This document shows positions 8,149-17,247 of a DNA stretch of 64,000 nt, in pieces; position 1 is the first letter of the stretch; the number at the start of each line of letters is the position of its first letter. The position numbers and the translations under genes were made by a program. Under the pieces are notes generated by a model. That model made no database searches, was not told the DNA's origin, and saw only the letters and a program-made list of their open reading frames with translations. Origin of the DNA: Hydrogenophaga sp. (GTDB lineage: Bacteria; Pseudomonadota; Gammaproteobacteria; Burkholderiales; Burkholderiaceae_C); contig JAUXNG010000074.1 of NCBI GenBank assembly GCA_030682835.1, positions 1-64,000 of the forward strand, read 5' to 3'.

Positions 8149-9792
8149 TCAGGTGCGGGGAGCGGCGGCGGCCTGGCGCAGGGCGAAGCGTTGCAGCTTG
8201 CCGGTCTCGGTGCGGGGCAGCTGGGCCACGAAGACCACGTCGCGCGGGTATTTGTAGGGGGCCAGGGTTTGCTTCACGTGGTCCTGCAGCGTTTTCACCT
8301 GCCCCGCGTCGGCCGCCTCGCCCGGCTTGAGCACCACGTAGGCCACCACCACCATGCCGCGTTCCACGTCGGGGCGGCCGACCACGCCGCATTCGGCCAC
8401 GGCCGGGTGTTGCAGCAGGCTGGCCTCCACTTCAGGCCCGGCCACGTTGTAGCCGGCGGTGATGATCATGTCGTCGGTGCGGGCCTGGTAGAAGAAATAG
8501 CCCTCGGCGTCCTGGCTGAACGCGTCGCCGGGGAAGTTCCAGCCGTACTGTACGTACTGCGCCTGGCGCGGATCGTCCAGGTAGCGGCAGCCCGTGGCCC
8601 CGCGCACCGCCAGCCGCCCGACCTGCCCGCGTGGCAGTTCTTCACCGGCTTCGTTCACGATCTTCGCTTCATAGCCGGGCACCACGCGTCCCACGGCACC
8701 GCGCCGAACGGCTTCGGGCGGGGACGAGATGAAGATGTGGAACATCTCCGTGGCGCCGATGCCGTCGAGCATCTCCAGTCCGCTGGCCTGCTTCCAGAGC
8801 TGGCGGGTCGCGTCGGGCAGGCCCTCGCCCGCGCTCACACTGATGCGCAGGCGCCCCACGCCATGGGTCGGCGCGAAGGCGGCCATCTGGCGGTAGAAGG
8901 TGGGCGCCGTGTAGCAGATGGTGGCGCCGACGCGGCCCATCAGCTGCACCATCGCTTCGGGGGTGTAGGGAATGCTCGGAAAGTAGACCGAGGCGCCGGC
9001 CCACATGGGGAAGATCAGCAGCCCGCCCAGGCCAAAGGTGAAGGCCAGCGGCGGTGAACCCATCACGATGTCGTCGGGCGTGGCGCACAGCACATGACGC
9101 GGCCAGGTGTCGCAGGCGGCCAGCACATCGCGGTGGGTGTGTACGGCGGCCTTGGGCGTGCCTGTGGTGCCTGAGGTGAAGGCCAGCAGGGCGATGTCGC
9201 TGCCGGCGGTGGGGCAGGGCGTGGCCAGGTCGCTGTGCGCCTGTGCACGGGCTTCCAGCGAGGTGGCGTCGGCTGTGTCGGCGGCATTGAAGACACACAG
9301 CGGCAGACCGGCCGTGGTGTCGATGGCCGCGAGTGCGGTTTTCAGCTCCTCCTGCAGCTTCGCGTCGCACAAGGCGGCGCTGGGCTGCGCCTTGGCGATG
9401 ATGCTGGCGAGTTCGCGGGCGCGCAGCAGCGGCATGGTGGCCACCGCCACCAGCCCGGCCTGCACCACGCCCAGCCAGGCCAGCGCCATGGCGATGGAGT
9501 TGCCGCCGCGCAGCAGCACGCGGTTGCCGGGCTGCAGGCCCATCTGTTGCGTGAGCACGTTCGCGATGCGATTCACCTCGGCGCGCGCCTGGGCATAGCT
9601 GAGCGTGCGTTCGTCGCTGCGGAACAGCGGCCGGTCTGCATGGCCGGCGCTTTCGGCGCGGTCAAACAGAGCCTGCACCAGGTTGAGCTGACCGGGCAGC
9701 GGCGAGCCCCGCACGGGGTCGCGCAGCTCGGGCCATTGGTCCGGAGGTGGCAGCCGGTCGTGGACGAACCGGTCGGCTTGGGCAGAGGTCAT
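8149..9792 (-). CDS. Benzoate-CoA ligase family protein, probable 2-aminobenzoate-CoA ligase
   Basis: An ANL-superfamily enzyme of 547 residues. The start is the ATG at 9792 (MTSAQADRFVHDRLPP), which has an AAAGGA ribosome site; the frame is open further upstream. Motifs in order: P-loop LLAFTSGTTGTPKAAVHTH, the adenylation-core motif around DGIGATEMFHIF, the hinge YQARTDDMIITAGYNV, and the catalytic-lysine motif PRTETGKLQRFALRQ near the C-terminus. The family activates aryl carboxylates to CoA thioesters with ATP. The neighbouring monooxygenase/reductase fusion makes 2-aminobenzoate the preferred substrate; benzoate or salicylate remain possible. It would supply the CoA ester to the rest of this operon. 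Confidence 0.85.
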   Translation of the reverse strand: MTSAQADRFVHDRLPPPDQWPELRDPVRGSPLPGQLNLVQALFDRAESAGHADRPLFRSDERTLSYAQARAEVNRIANVLTQQMGLQPGNRVLLRGGNSIAMALAWLGVVQAGLVAVATMPLLRARELASIIAKAQPSAALCDAKLQEELKTALAAIDTTAGLPLCVFNAADTADATSLEARAQAHSDLATPCPTAGSDIALLAFTSGTTGTPKAAVHTHRDVLAACDTWPRHVLCATPDDIVMGSPPLAFTFGLGGLLIFPMWAGASVYFPSIPYTPEAMVQLMGRVGATICYTAPTFYRQMAAFAPTHGVGRLRISVSAGEGLPDATRQLWKQASGLEMLDGIGATEMFHIFISSPPEAVRRGAVGRVVPGYEAKIVNEAGEELPRGQVGRLAVRGATGCRYLDDPRQAQYVQYGWNFPGDAFSQDAEGYFFYQARTDDMIITAGYNVAGPEVEASLLQHPAVAECGVVGRPDVERGMVVVAYVVLKPGEAADAGQVKTLQDHVKQTLAPYKYPRDVVFVAQLPRTETGKLQRFALRQAAAAPRT

Positions 9793-9914
9793 GTGCGCGT
9801 CCTTTGCTGGGTGGGGGGTGGTGAGCGTTTCATCGGGCTCAACGCGCACAAAATATGAATACAAAGAGACTTAGAGAGCACACGCGCTTGCGCGCGGCGT
9901 GGCCCCCGCCCAGG

Positions 9915-10003
9915 AACACCGCGCAACCGGCTTTGCCGGGGCGCAGGTGTTGCCCCCTTGAGGGGGGATGCGGCTACGCGCAGCGAGCAAGCAACGGGGG
10001 TGT
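9915..10003 (-). repeat. Stop-codon-associated intergenic element, copy 1
   Basis: GC-rich element with internal dyads (CCGGCTTTGCCGG and CCCCCTTGAGGGGG). On the minus strand it begins directly after the stop codon of the acyl-CoA dehydrogenase gene (ACACCCCCGTTGC). It fills most of the 211-base gap before the ligase gene. It belongs to a family also found at 12299, 19648, 20667, 28009, 45012 and 59066. Confidence 0.8.
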
Positions 10004-11206
10004 TCATTTCAACGCGTGTTTGCCCAGTATCAGCAACTGCACCTCGCTGGCGCCTTCGTAGATGCGCAGCGAGCGGATGTCGCGGTACAGGCTCTCGATC
10101 TTCTGGCCCACCTGCACGCCGCGTCCGCCGAACATCTGCAGCGCCATGTCGATCACGCGCTGGGCGTTCTCGGTGGCGGTGAGCTTGGCGCTGGCGGCCG
10201 CAGCCGTGTAGGCCGGCGTGCCGGCGCCGCTGGTGGCGCTGCGGTCGCGCAGCCAGGCGGCGCGGTAGGTGAGCAGGGCGGCGGCGTCGATGAGTGCGCT
10301 CATCTCGCCCAGGCGCGCCTGCGTGAGCTGGAAGTCGGCCAGGGTCTGGCCGAACATCTGGCGTTCTTTCGCGTGTTTCACTGCTTCGGCCATGGCGCGC
10401 CGGGCCATGCCCAGCGCGGCCGCAGCGACCGAGGCGCGGAAGATGTCGAGCGTCTGCATGGCGAGCTTGAAGCCGCCGTGCAACGGGCCGAGCAGGGCGT
10501 GTGCGCCCAGTTCGCAGTCGGCAAAGCGCAGCGTGGCCAGCGGGTGCGGCGCCATCACGTGGATGTGCTCGCTGCTGTCCAGGCCGGGCTGCTGTGCGTC
10601 CACGATGAAGGCGCTGATGCCGCGTGCGCCCGCCTGAGGTTCGGTTTTGGCGAACACCACGTAGAAGTCGGCAATGTCGCCATTGCTGATCCAGGTCTTG
10701 CTGCCGCTGAGCCGGTAGCCGTTGTCGTGCGACGTGGCACTGCTGCGCATGGCCGCCACGTCGGAGCCGGCCTCGGGTTCGCTGAGGGCAAAGGCCGCGA
10801 TCTTCTCGCCACAGGCCACGGCCGGCAGGTAGGCGGCCTGCTGCGCCGGCGTACCGGCCAGCGTGATGGCACCGCTGCCCAGGCCCTGCATGGCAAAGGC
10901 GAAGTCCGCCAGTGGCGAGTGGTAGGCCAGGGTTTCACGCAGGATCACGAGCGAGCGCGAATCCAGCGCCGGCAGGGCGCCGCCGTGCGCGGCGGGCACG
11001 CAGTAGCGCAGCCAGCCGCCCCCGGCCAGGCGCTGCACCCAGTCGCGGCACGCCGCGCGGTCGTCGGTCTCGTCCACGTGCTGCTGCGCCGCCCAGGCTG
11101 CCAGCGCGGGTGCCATCTGGCGGTGCGTGTCGTCAAAAAACGGCAACTCCAGGTGGGCCGCAGACGGCGGCTTCAGGTTCGGGTGGGGGTGTTCAAAGGC
11201 GACCAT
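10004..11206 (-). CDS. Acyl-CoA dehydrogenase family protein
   Basis: A 400-residue FAD-dependent acyl-CoA dehydrogenase of normal length. Visible motifs are [16 protein letters not shown] (FAD/substrate-binding signature), [18 protein letters not shown], the helical C-terminal domain with [11 protein letters not shown], and the end signature [16 protein letters not shown]. The probable catalytic base is Glu384 in [10 protein letters not shown]. In this operon it would oxidise an alicyclic or ring-opened CoA ester made after the monooxygenase/reductase step. The substrate is not deducible from sequence. A repeat element separates it from the downstream ligase gene, and a different GC-rich repeat lies upstream of it. 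Confidence 0.88.
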   Translation of the reverse strand: MVAFEHPHPNLKPPSAAHLELPFFDDTHRQMAPALAAWAAQQHVDETDDRAACRDWVQRLAGGGWLRYCVPAAHGGALPALDSRSLVILRETLAYHSPLADFAFAMQGLGSGAITLAGTPAQQAAYLPAVACGEKIAAFALSEPEAGSDVAAMRSSATSHDNGYRLSGSKTWISNGDIADFYVVFAKTEPQAGARGISAFIVDAQQPGLDSSEHIHVMAPHPLATLRFADCELGAHALLGPLHGGFKLAMQTLDIFRASVAAAALGMARRAMAEAVKHAKERQMFGQTLADFQLTQARLGEMSALIDAAALLTYRAAWLRDRSATSGAGTPAYTAAAASAKLTATENAQRVIDMALQMFGGRGVQVGQKIESLYRDIRSLRIYEGASEVQLLILGKHALK

Positions 11207-11263
11207 GGCGGGTTCCTGAGCGGTGCGGGTTCTGGCTGAAGACGTGAGGTGCTGGCGTGCGTG

Positions 11264-11301
11264 CCCCTCACCCCAGCCCTCTCCCCGGAGGGGCGAGGGA
11301 G
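11264..11301. repeat. GC-rich palindromic intergenic repeat (second family)
   Basis: Between the enoyl-CoA hydratase and acyl-CoA dehydrogenase genes. The core CCCTCTCCCCGGAGGGG, followed by CGAGGG, forms a near-perfect dyad. It resembles REP-like sequences with CCCTCACCCCAGCCC flanks seen in many Proteobacteria. It is not adjacent to a stop codon and differs from the stop-associated family. Confidence 0.55.
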
Positions 11302-11397
11302 CGAAGGCACAGCCCTTGCACGGAAGCCGTTTGGTTCGATGCGGGTGCGCTCAGTCGCGGTGGGCGGTCGGGCATGTGTGCCCCGGCGGTGTTCACC

Positions 11398-12252
11398 TCA
11401 ATCGCCTTCAAACACGGGCCGCTGCTTGGCGGCAAACGCATCGAACGCGCGTTTGAAATCCTGCGTCTGCATGCAGATGGCCTGGGCCTGCGCCTCGGCT
11501 TCGATGGCCTGGTCCAGCGTCATGGCCCATTCCTGGTGCAGCATGGTCTTGGTCATGCCGTGCGCGAACGTGGGGCCTTGCGCCAGTTGCGCGGCCAGCT
11601 TATGCGCCGCGGGCAGCAGGGCATCGGTCTCGTGCAGGGCGTTGAAGAACCCCCAGGCGTGCCCTTCCTGCGCCGTCATGGAGCGTCCGGTGAACAGCAG
11701 CTCGCTGGCGCGGCCCTGGCCGATCATGCGCGGCAGCAGGGCGCAGGCGCCCATGTCAGCGCCGGCCAGACCGACGCGGGTGAACAGGAAGGCGGTGGTG
11801 GCCGCGGGGGTGCCCAGGCGCAGGTCGCTGGCGAGCGCCATCATGGCGCCGGCACCGGCGCACACGCCGTCGATGGCGGCCACGATGGGTTGCGGGCAGG
11901 CGCGCATGGCGCTCACCAGGGCACCCGTCATGCGGGTGAAGGCCAGCAGCTCGGGCATGGTCATCCTGGTGAGCGGGCCGATGATCTCGAACACGTCGCC
12001 GCCCGAGCAGAAGTTGTCGCCGGCGCCGGTGAGCACCACGGCCTTGATGTCGGTGGCGGTCTGCAGGACCAGGAACCAGTCGCGCAGCTCGGCATACGAC
12101 TCGAAGGTGAGCGGGTTCTTACGCTCCGGCCGGTTGAGCGTGACGGTGGCCACGCCGTCGCTCACGCTGAGCGCGAAATGGCTAGGCTGCTGGTCTGCGA
12201 CGGCGCGGTACTGGCCGCGCATGGGGTTGTGGTCGGGAATGGGGTGTTTCAT
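11398..12252 (-). CDS. Enoyl-CoA hydratase/isomerase family protein
   Basis: A crotonase-fold protein of 284 residues. It shows [19 protein letters not shown], then the oxyanion-hole segment [17 protein letters not shown] and the second oxyanion helix [20 protein letters not shown], followed by a usual C-terminal trimerisation helix region. The family binds CoA thioesters and carries out hydration, isomerisation or ring-opening hydrolysis. With the neighbouring acyl-CoA dehydrogenase and the fusion monooxygenase it probably acts on a non-aromatic ring product of 2-aminobenzoyl-CoA. The precise reaction cannot be assigned. It lies 117 bases after the MarR gene, with a repeat element in that gap. 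Confidence 0.88.
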   Translation of the reverse strand: MKHPIPDHNPMRGQYRAVADQQPSHFALSVSDGVATVTLNRPERKNPLTFESYAELRDWFLVLQTATDIKAVVLTGAGDNFCSGGDVFEIIGPLTRMTMPELLAFTRMTGALVSAMRACPQPIVAAIDGVCAGAGAMMALASDLRLGTPAATTAFLFTRVGLAGADMGACALLPRMIGQGRASELLFTGRSMTAQEGHAWGFFNALHETDALLPAAHKLAAQLAQGPTFAHGMTKTMLHQEWAMTLDQAIEAEAQAQAICMQTQDFKRAFDAFAAKQRPVFEGD

Positions 12253-12298
12253 GCGGTGATCATGGGCAGGTTGGGAGCAAGACGTGTCTTTGTCAGGC

Positions 12299-12369
12299 CC
12301 ACCGCGGAACTGGCTTTGCCAGGCCGCAGGTGGGGTCCCCTGGGGGAAGACGCGAGGCGGCGCAGGGGG
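12299..12369 (-). repeat. Stop-codon-associated intergenic element, copy 2
   Basis: On the minus strand it begins with CCCCCTGCGCCGCC immediately after the MarR stop codon and ends near GTTCCGCGGTGGG. It carries the family dyad around CTGGCTTTGCCAG. It is slightly diverged from the other copies (CCCCTGGGGGA in place of CCCTTGAGGGG). Confidence 0.78.
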
Positions 12370-12852
12370 TCATTCCATGCTGATCTGATGGGCTTTCACC
12401 TTGCCCAGCAGCCGGTGCAGCGTGTCGAGCTCGCGCGGGTTGAGCCCTTCGAAGGCTTCCACGATCCAGCGCTCGTGCTGAAGCGCCATGGCGGCAAAAG
12501 CGTCGTGGCCGCGGGCGGTCAGCCGCACGCGAAAGGCGCGGCGGTCGCCCTCGACCTCGGTGCGCTCCACCAGGCCTTCGGCCACCAGCTGGTCGGTGAT
12601 GCCGGTCACGTTGCCCCCTGTGACCATGAGCCGGTGCGACAGCTCCTTCATCTTCAGCCCCTCGGGGTAGCGTTCGAGCTGGGCCATGAGGTCGAAGCGG
12701 GGCAGGGTGGTGTCGAACTGTTCGCGCAGGCCGATCCGCACGCGCTTCTCGATCAGCTGCGAACAGGTCAGCAGGCGCAGCCACAGGCGCAGTTCCTGGG
12801 CGTGCTCGCTGTGGGCGCGGGCTTCGAGGTCGAGCGGGGCGGCGGCGGTCAT
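12370..12852 (-). CDS. MarR-family transcriptional regulator
   Basis: 160 residues with the winged-helix DNA-binding region of MarR proteins: [20 protein letters not shown], then the recognition helix area [18 protein letters not shown] and the wing [18 protein letters not shown]. Its start overlaps the stop of the monooxygenase/reductase gene by 4 bases (ATGA), so the two are co-translated. MarR repressors of aromatic-acid operons commonly respond to the CoA-thioester or acid substrate, so this is the likely local regulator. Its operator would be expected upstream of 15395, where AT-richer sequence occurs. Confidence 0.9.
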   Translation of the reverse strand: MTAAAPLDLEARAHSEHAQELRLWLRLLTCSQLIEKRVRIGLREQFDTTLPRFDLMAQLERYPEGLKMKELSHRLMVTGGNVTGITDQLVAEGLVERTEVEGDRRAFRVRLTARGHDAFAAMALQHERWIVEAFEGLNPRELDTLHRLLGKVKAHQISME

Positions 12853-15395
12853 TCGACGGGTGTGGGAAGGGGTTGGGGGGCAGCCGCCTGCAGGCTCTGC
12901 TGGCGGGCGATTTCACGGTAGAGCTGGTCGCGGCCGCTTTCGTAGGGGCGCGGCCATTCCACGGCACGGGTCTGCAGGCGGGCCGCTTCGTGCAGCGTCC
13001 AGGCCGGGTCGGCCAGGTGCGGGCGGGCCACGGCGCACAGGTCGGCGCGGCCGGCCCCGATGATGCTGTTGGCGTGGTCGGCTTCGCTGATGGCCCCCAC
13101 CGCCATGGTCAGGATGCCGGCTTCGTTGCGCACGCGGTCGGCAAACGGCGTCTGGTACATGCGGCCGTACACGGGTTTGGCTTCGCGGGTGGTCTGACCC
13201 GACGACACGTCGATCACGTCGCAGCCGGCCGCCTTGAACAGGCGGGCGATGGCCACGGCGTCGTCGGGCGTGTTGCCGCCGGGCGCCCAGTCGTGCGCGG
13301 AAATGCGCACGCTCATGGGCCGGTCGGCCGGCCAGGCCGCGCGCATGGCGGCGAACACCTCCAGCGGGTAGCGGCAGCGGTTCTCCAGCGAGCCGCCGTA
13401 TTCATCGGTGCGTTGGTTCGTCAGCGGGCAGATGAAGGCCGAGAGCAGGTAGCCGTGGGCGGCGTGCAGTTCCAGCCAGTCAAAGCTGGCGACTGCCGCG
13501 CGGCGCGTGCTGTCCACGAAGGCGGCGGTGAGCGTATCCATGTCGGCGCGGGTCATCGCGCGCGGGGTCTGGTTGTTCGGGCCGTACGACACGGCACTGG
13601 CCGAGAGCAGTGGCCAGTTGCCGGCCACCAGCGGCTCGTCGATCGCTTCCCAGCCCAGCTGCGTGGAACCCTTGGGGCCGCTGTGGCCGATCTGGATGCC
13701 GATCCTGGCGCTGCTGCTGGTGTGTGCGAAGCGCACGATGCGCTCGAACGCGGCCTGCTGTGCGTCGTTCCACAGGCCGGGGCAGCCGGGGGTGATGCGG
13801 CCTTCGGGCGTCGGGCTGGTCATCTCCACCATCACCAGCGCTGCGCCGCCCACGGCGCGCGCACCCAGGTGCATCAGGTGCCAGTCGCCCACCACACCGT
13901 CCTGCGCCTGGTATTGCGCCATGGGCGAGACGACGATGCGGTTCTTCAGCACCACCTCGCGCACCTTCAGTGGCAGCAGCATGGGCGGTGTGGGGTGTTT
14001 TCTGGGTGCGGCACCGCCCTTCACCTGGCTTTCCAGCCAGGCCTCGTAACCCTCCAGCCAGGCCGGGTCGCGCAGGCGCAGGTTCTCGTGGCTGATGCGC
14101 TGGCTGCGGGTGAGCAGCGAGTAGCTGAACTGCTCGATGTCCATGGCCGTGTAGCGGTCCACGTTCTCGAACCATTCGGTGGAGTTGCGCGCCGCGTTCT
14201 GTATCTTCAGCACCTCGACGCCGCGGCGTTCTTCATAGCCCTGCAGCACGCTCTTCAGGTCGCTGCCGGGCATGCGCTGGAACTCGTCGGCCAGGTCGAT
14301 GGCGTCTTCCAGCGCGAGCTTGGTGCCGCTGCCGAGGGAGAAGTGGGCGGTGTGGGCCGCGTCGCCCATGAGCACGATCGGGACGTGGCGGACGCGATCC
14401 GGCGCCGGGCCGCCCCAAGCCGGATCAGCCCCCTCGGGGGGCAGCGACCCGCGCAGCGGCGGAGCGTGGGGGTCAGGGACCGCAGCGAAGGGCCGCTCCC
14501 GAGCAAGGTCAGCCCCCTCGGGGGGCAGCGACCCGCGCAGCGGCGGAGCGTGGGGGCGTAACTCCTGCCAGTGCACCCAGGTCTTGCAGATGACACGCGG
14601 AAAGCGGATCCAGTTGGCCGAGCCCCGCAGGTGCTTGGCGTTGCTGATGAGCGCATGGCCGTCGAGGTATTTGGCGAACAGCTGTTCGCAGAAGGCAATG
14701 CCTTCTTCCTGGCTCATCTGTTCCATGCCGTGCGCCTGCCACACGGCCTCGGGTACTTCGACGATGAAGGTGGAGGTGTCGGCGTCGAACTTGTAGGCGT
14801 GGGACTGGAACCAGCCGTGCTCGGTCTTTTCGAACGCGAAGGTGAAGGCGTCGAAGGTCTTGCGGGTGCCGAGCCACACGAATCGGCACTTGCGCGTGTC
14901 GATGTCGGGCTGGAAGGTGGCCGCGTAGCGCGTGCGGATGCGGCTGTTCAGGCCGTCGCTGGCGATCACCAGATCGGCCTGGTACTGCTCGGCCAGAGCC
15001 TGGTCGTCGGTCACGTCGGTCTCGAACACCAGGTCCACACCCAGCGCCAGGCAGCGCTCCTGAAGGATGTTGAGCAGGCGCTTGCGCCCGATGCCGCAGA
15101 AGCCATGGCCACCCGAGCGCACGCGGCCACCCTTGTACAACACCTCGATGTCGTCCCAGTGGTTGAAGGCATCGCCGATGAGCTGGGCCGACTCCGGGTC
15201 GGCCGCCTTCAGGTTCTGCAGCGTCTGGTCGGAGAACACCACACCCCAGCCGAAGGTGTCGAAAGGGCGGTTGCGTTCGACCACGGTGACGGTGAGCGAG
15301 GGGTCGCGCCGCTTCATCAGCAGGGCGAAATAGAGTCCTGCCGGACCGCCGCCAATGCACAGGATGCGCCGCAGCGCCGAAGTGGGGGTGTTCAT
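12849..15395 (-). CDS. 2-aminobenzoyl-CoA monooxygenase/reductase-type fusion (salicylyl-CoA 5-hydroxylase/oxidoreductase family)
   Basis: An 848-residue fusion. The N-terminal half is a class A FAD monooxygenase: [20 protein letters not shown] for FAD binding, then [12 protein letters not shown]. The C-terminal half (from about residue 470) is an old-yellow-enzyme domain: [20 protein letters not shown], then [20 protein letters not shown]. This architecture is known from the 2-aminobenzoyl-CoA enzyme that hydroxylates and then reduces the ring of CoA-bound anthranilate, and from enzymes annotated as salicylyl-CoA 5-hydroxylase. Hydratase and dehydrogenase neighbours favour the aminobenzoyl reading. 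The start is ATG 15395; a TTG at 15401 is in frame. About 50 residues (roughly 278-330) consist of two copies of a repeat-derived peptide inserted just before the GDAAH motif, so the protein is longer than expected for the family and may be impaired. Confidence 0.85.
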   Translation of the reverse strand: MNTPTSALRRILCIGGGPAGLYFALLMKRRDPSLTVTVVERNRPFDTFGWGVVFSDQTLQNLKAADPESAQLIGDAFNHWDDIEVLYKGGRVRSGGHGFCGIGRKRLLNILQERCLALGVDLVFETDVTDDQALAEQYQADLVIASDGLNSRIRTRYAATFQPDIDTRKCRFVWLGTRKTFDAFTFAFEKTEHGWFQSHAYKFDADTSTFIVEVPEAVWQAHGMEQMSQEEGIAFCEQLFAKYLDGHALISNAKHLRGSANWIRFPRVICKTWVHWQELRPHAPPLRGSLPPEGADLARERPFAAVPDPHAPPLRGSLPPEGADPAWGGPAPDRVRHVPIVLMGDAAHTAHFSLGSGTKLALEDAIDLADEFQRMPGSDLKSVLQGYEERRGVEVLKIQNAARNSTEWFENVDRYTAMDIEQFSYSLLTRSQRISHENLRLRDPAWLEGYEAWLESQVKGGAAPRKHPTPPMLLPLKVREVVLKNRIVVSPMAQYQAQDGVVGDWHLMHLGARAVGGAALVMVEMTSPTPEGRITPGCPGLWNDAQQAAFERIVRFAHTSSSARIGIQIGHSGPKGSTQLGWEAIDEPLVAGNWPLLSASAVSYGPNNQTPRAMTRADMDTLTAAFVDSTRRAAVASFDWLELHAAHGYLLSAFICPLTNQRTDEYGGSLENRCRYPLEVFAAMRAAWPADRPMSVRISAHDWAPGGNTPDDAVAIARLFKAAGCDVIDVSSGQTTREAKPVYGRMYQTPFADRVRNEAGILTMAVGAISEADHANSIIGAGRADLCAVARPHLADPAWTLHEAARLQTRAVEWPRPYESGRDQLYREIARQQSLQAAAPQPLPTPVE
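14425..14472 (-). repeat. In-gene repeat element, unit 2 of a tandem pair
   Basis: This 48-base segment is identical to 14509-14556, 84 bases (28 codons) away. Its core CCCCCTCGGGGGGCAGC is a GC-rich dyad resembling the intergenic elements of this window. On the coding strand it translates in frame as [15 protein letters not shown]. Confidence 0.9.
14509..14556 (-). repeat. In-gene repeat element, unit 1 of a tandem pair
   Basis: Exact 48-base match to 14425-14472. The 84-base spacing is divisible by three, so the reading frame survives. The intervening 36 bases encode an Arg/Pro/Ala-rich linker. The pair interrupts the FAD monooxygenase domain before its conserved GD motif. Confidence 0.9.
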
Positions 15396-15404
15396 GCCCA
15401 ATTA

Positions 15405-15419
15405 GTTTAGGGTTAAAAC
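15405..15419. promoter_or_regulatory. Candidate operator upstream of the aromatic-CoA operon
   Basis: Ten bases upstream of the first gene's ATG is an AT-richer patch in which GTTT and AAAC arms flank AGGGTTA. The dyad is short and imperfect. Position rather than symmetry is the reason to suspect a site for the MarR protein encoded in the operon. Confidence 0.25.
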
Positions 15420-15613
15420 AAATGCAGGCCACCGGGGAAACCCTGAGCCATCCAGCCACGGGGCGCGTGGCCCGGTTTGTTGATCCAGATCGTCAACGAA
15501 GCCAGCCGTTGATGACAGAATGAAGCAACAGCCGGATCAGGGTCCGGCCCAGTATGGGCCTGGGGACACCACGGCGGCACAGGCCAATTGCAACCACTCC
15601 AAGGAGAAACAGG

Positions 15614-15943
15614 ATGACCACACCGTATCGATTCAAGTCACGCGACACCGGCGACGTCGTGATGCTCCACCACACCGGCAAGCGGGTGCTGGAGATCATC
15701 GGCAAGGACCCGTCGGGTCCCGGCATCATCCTGCCGGACCAGATCCCCGGGGCAGCAGCGGCCCTGCACGCCGCCATCGAGCAGGAAGAGGCCGATCAGA
15801 AGCGCCAGAAGGACGAAGCGCAGGCCAAGGGCGAGTTGCCGCCCGAGTTTGAAGTGGTGAGCCTGCGCATGCGCTGCCAGCCCATGTTCGAAATGATGGA
15901 GCGCTGCCGCCAGGCAGGCGTGGAGATTGTCTGGGGCGTCTGA
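15614..15943 (+). CDS. DUF1840 domain-containing protein
   Basis: A small cytoplasmic protein of 109 residues with a strong ribosome site (AAGGAG, 7 bases before the ATG). It begins MTTPYRFKSRDTGDVVMLHH and contains VLEIIGKDPSGPGIILPDQI, the recognisable start of the DUF1840 family of beta-proteobacteria. A charged, probably helical middle (about residues 55-76) is followed by MRCQPMFEMMERCRQAGVEI. No enzymatic motif is visible and the family function is unknown. It is transcribed divergently from the aromatic-CoA operon and converges on the Bug receptor gene at 16003. Confidence 0.85.
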   Translation: MTTPYRFKSRDTGDVVMLHHTGKRVLEIIGKDPSGPGIILPDQIPGAAAALHAAIEQEEADQKRQKDEAQAKGELPPEFEVVSLRMRCQPMFEMMERCRQAGVEIVWGV

Positions 15944-16002
15944 GGCTCCCGTGAACCGTGCCGGCGCGGCCAGCCAGGTTCAACGGGCTCGGCAGGCCGG
16001 CC

Positions 16003-17049
16003 TCAGTCCACCCGCGCGCCGGACGCCTTCACCACAGGCGCCCATTTCGCGATCTCGGCGCTGATCAGCCGGGCAAATTCGGCGGGGGTGTTGCCGCTGG
16101 GCACCGCGCCCTGGCTCATGAGCCGGTCCTTGATGGTCGGCTCGTTCAGCGCCTTGGCCACCTCCTGCTGCAGCCGGTTCACCACATCGGGCGGTGTGCC
16201 CGCTGGCGCGAGCAGGCCGAACCACGAGCTGGCTTCAAAACCCGGCAGGCTGGCCGCCTCGGCGATCGTCGGCAGGTCGGGCAGGGCGGGTGAGCGAGCC
16301 GCGCTGGTGACCGCAAACGCCTTCAGGCTGCCCGACTGGATGTGCGGCATGGCCGAGGGCAGGTTGTCGAACATCACGTCCACGTTGCCGGCGATCATGT
16401 CGGCCATGGCCGGGCCGGAGCCGCGGTAGGGAATGTGGGTCATGAAGACGCCGGTGCGCGCCTTGAACAGCTCGCCAGCGAGGTGGATCGAGGTGCCGTT
16501 GCCGCTGGAGGCCATGTTCAGCCGGCCCGGGTTGGCGCGCGCGTAGCGCACGAAATCGGCCACGGTGTTGATGCCCAGTGTGCGGGCCCGGTTGGCGTTC
16601 ATCACCATCACATTGGGCACCGCGGCCACCAGCGTGATGGGTGCGAAGTCTTTCTGCGGGTCGTAGGGCAGGCGGGCATACAGCGACTGGTTGATGCCGT
16701 GCGTGCCCACCGTGCCCATGAGCAGCGTGTAGCCATCGCCGGCGGATTTCGCCACAGCGTCGGCGCCCACGTTGCCACCCGCTCCGGCGCGGTTGTCCAC
16801 AATGAAGTTCTGGCCGAAGACCCGGCCCAGTTCGGGTGCCAGCGACCGCGCCAGCAGGTCGGTGGTGCCGCCGGGGGCAAAGGGCACCACGATGCGAACC
16901 GGCTTGGATGGCCAGGCGGACTGGGCAGTGGCGGTGCCGACGATGCCGAGGCCGACCAGCGCGGCCGACAGGGCAAGAACTGTGCGGCGGCGACCGGGCT
17001 GAAGGGGCTGGCTGGACACGGCGCGGGGCCGCGTGGGCTGTTGTCTCAT
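16003..17049 (-). CDS. Bug-family (TctC-like) periplasmic solute-binding protein
   Basis: A tripartite tricarboxylate transporter receptor of 348 residues. The start is the ATG at 17049, preceded by AGGAG; it opens a twin-arginine-like signal ([19 protein letters not shown] ending in TATAQ). The family signature [20 protein letters not shown] is followed by [19 protein letters not shown] and a C-terminal domain with [19 protein letters not shown]. Bug proteins bind small carboxylates, amides or vitamins in the periplasm. No TctA/TctB membrane genes are present nearby, which is common for the many orphan Bug proteins of Burkholderiales. The ligand is unknown. Confidence 0.9.
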   Translation of the reverse strand: MRQQPTRPRAVSSQPLQPGRRRTVLALSAALVGLGIVGTATAQSAWPSKPVRIVVPFAPGGTTDLLARSLAPELGRVFGQNFIVDNRAGAGGNVGADAVAKSAGDGYTLLMGTVGTHGINQSLYARLPYDPQKDFAPITLVAAVPNVMVMNANRARTLGINTVADFVRYARANPGRLNMASSGNGTSIHLAGELFKARTGVFMTHIPYRGSGPAMADMIAGNVDVMFDNLPSAMPHIQSGSLKAFAVTSAARSPALPDLPTIAEAASLPGFEASSWFGLLAPAGTPPDVVNRLQQEVAKALNEPTIKDRLMSQGAVPSGNTPAEFARLISAEIAKWAPVVKASGARVD

Positions 17050-17168
17050 GGGATCTCCTGTTGTTGTGGGGTGGGCGTCGCCGCGACGGCGTTGAAAATC
17101 AGTGTAGCCACGGCCGGGAGACCCGTCTGCCCCCTGCGCGACCCGTTCGCCCGGCGGCATGCAGACGT

Positions 17169-17192
17169 GAAAAAGCCGCCCTCAGGCGGCTC
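17169..17192 (-). terminator. Rho-independent terminator
   Basis: On the minus strand AGCCGCC, loop TGA, GGGCGGCT is followed by TTTTT. It lies about 56 bases after the stop of the second Bug receptor gene, separating that gene from the Bug gene at 16003-17049. Confidence 0.85.
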
Positions 17193-17247
17193 GGTGCGTC
17201 AGGAAACGGGGTGCTGGCTCGCCACCCCGTCGCCATCTGGCGTCGAC

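Noticed and set aside
12873-14561. A long plus-strand open frame inside the monooxygenase/reductase gene
   Set aside because: The opposite strand carries intact FAD and old-yellow-enzyme motifs; this frame has no recognisable domain.
15493-15777. Small minus-strand frame opposite the DUF1840 gene
   Set aside because: The plus strand has a strong ribosome site and a recognisable family; the minus frame has neither.
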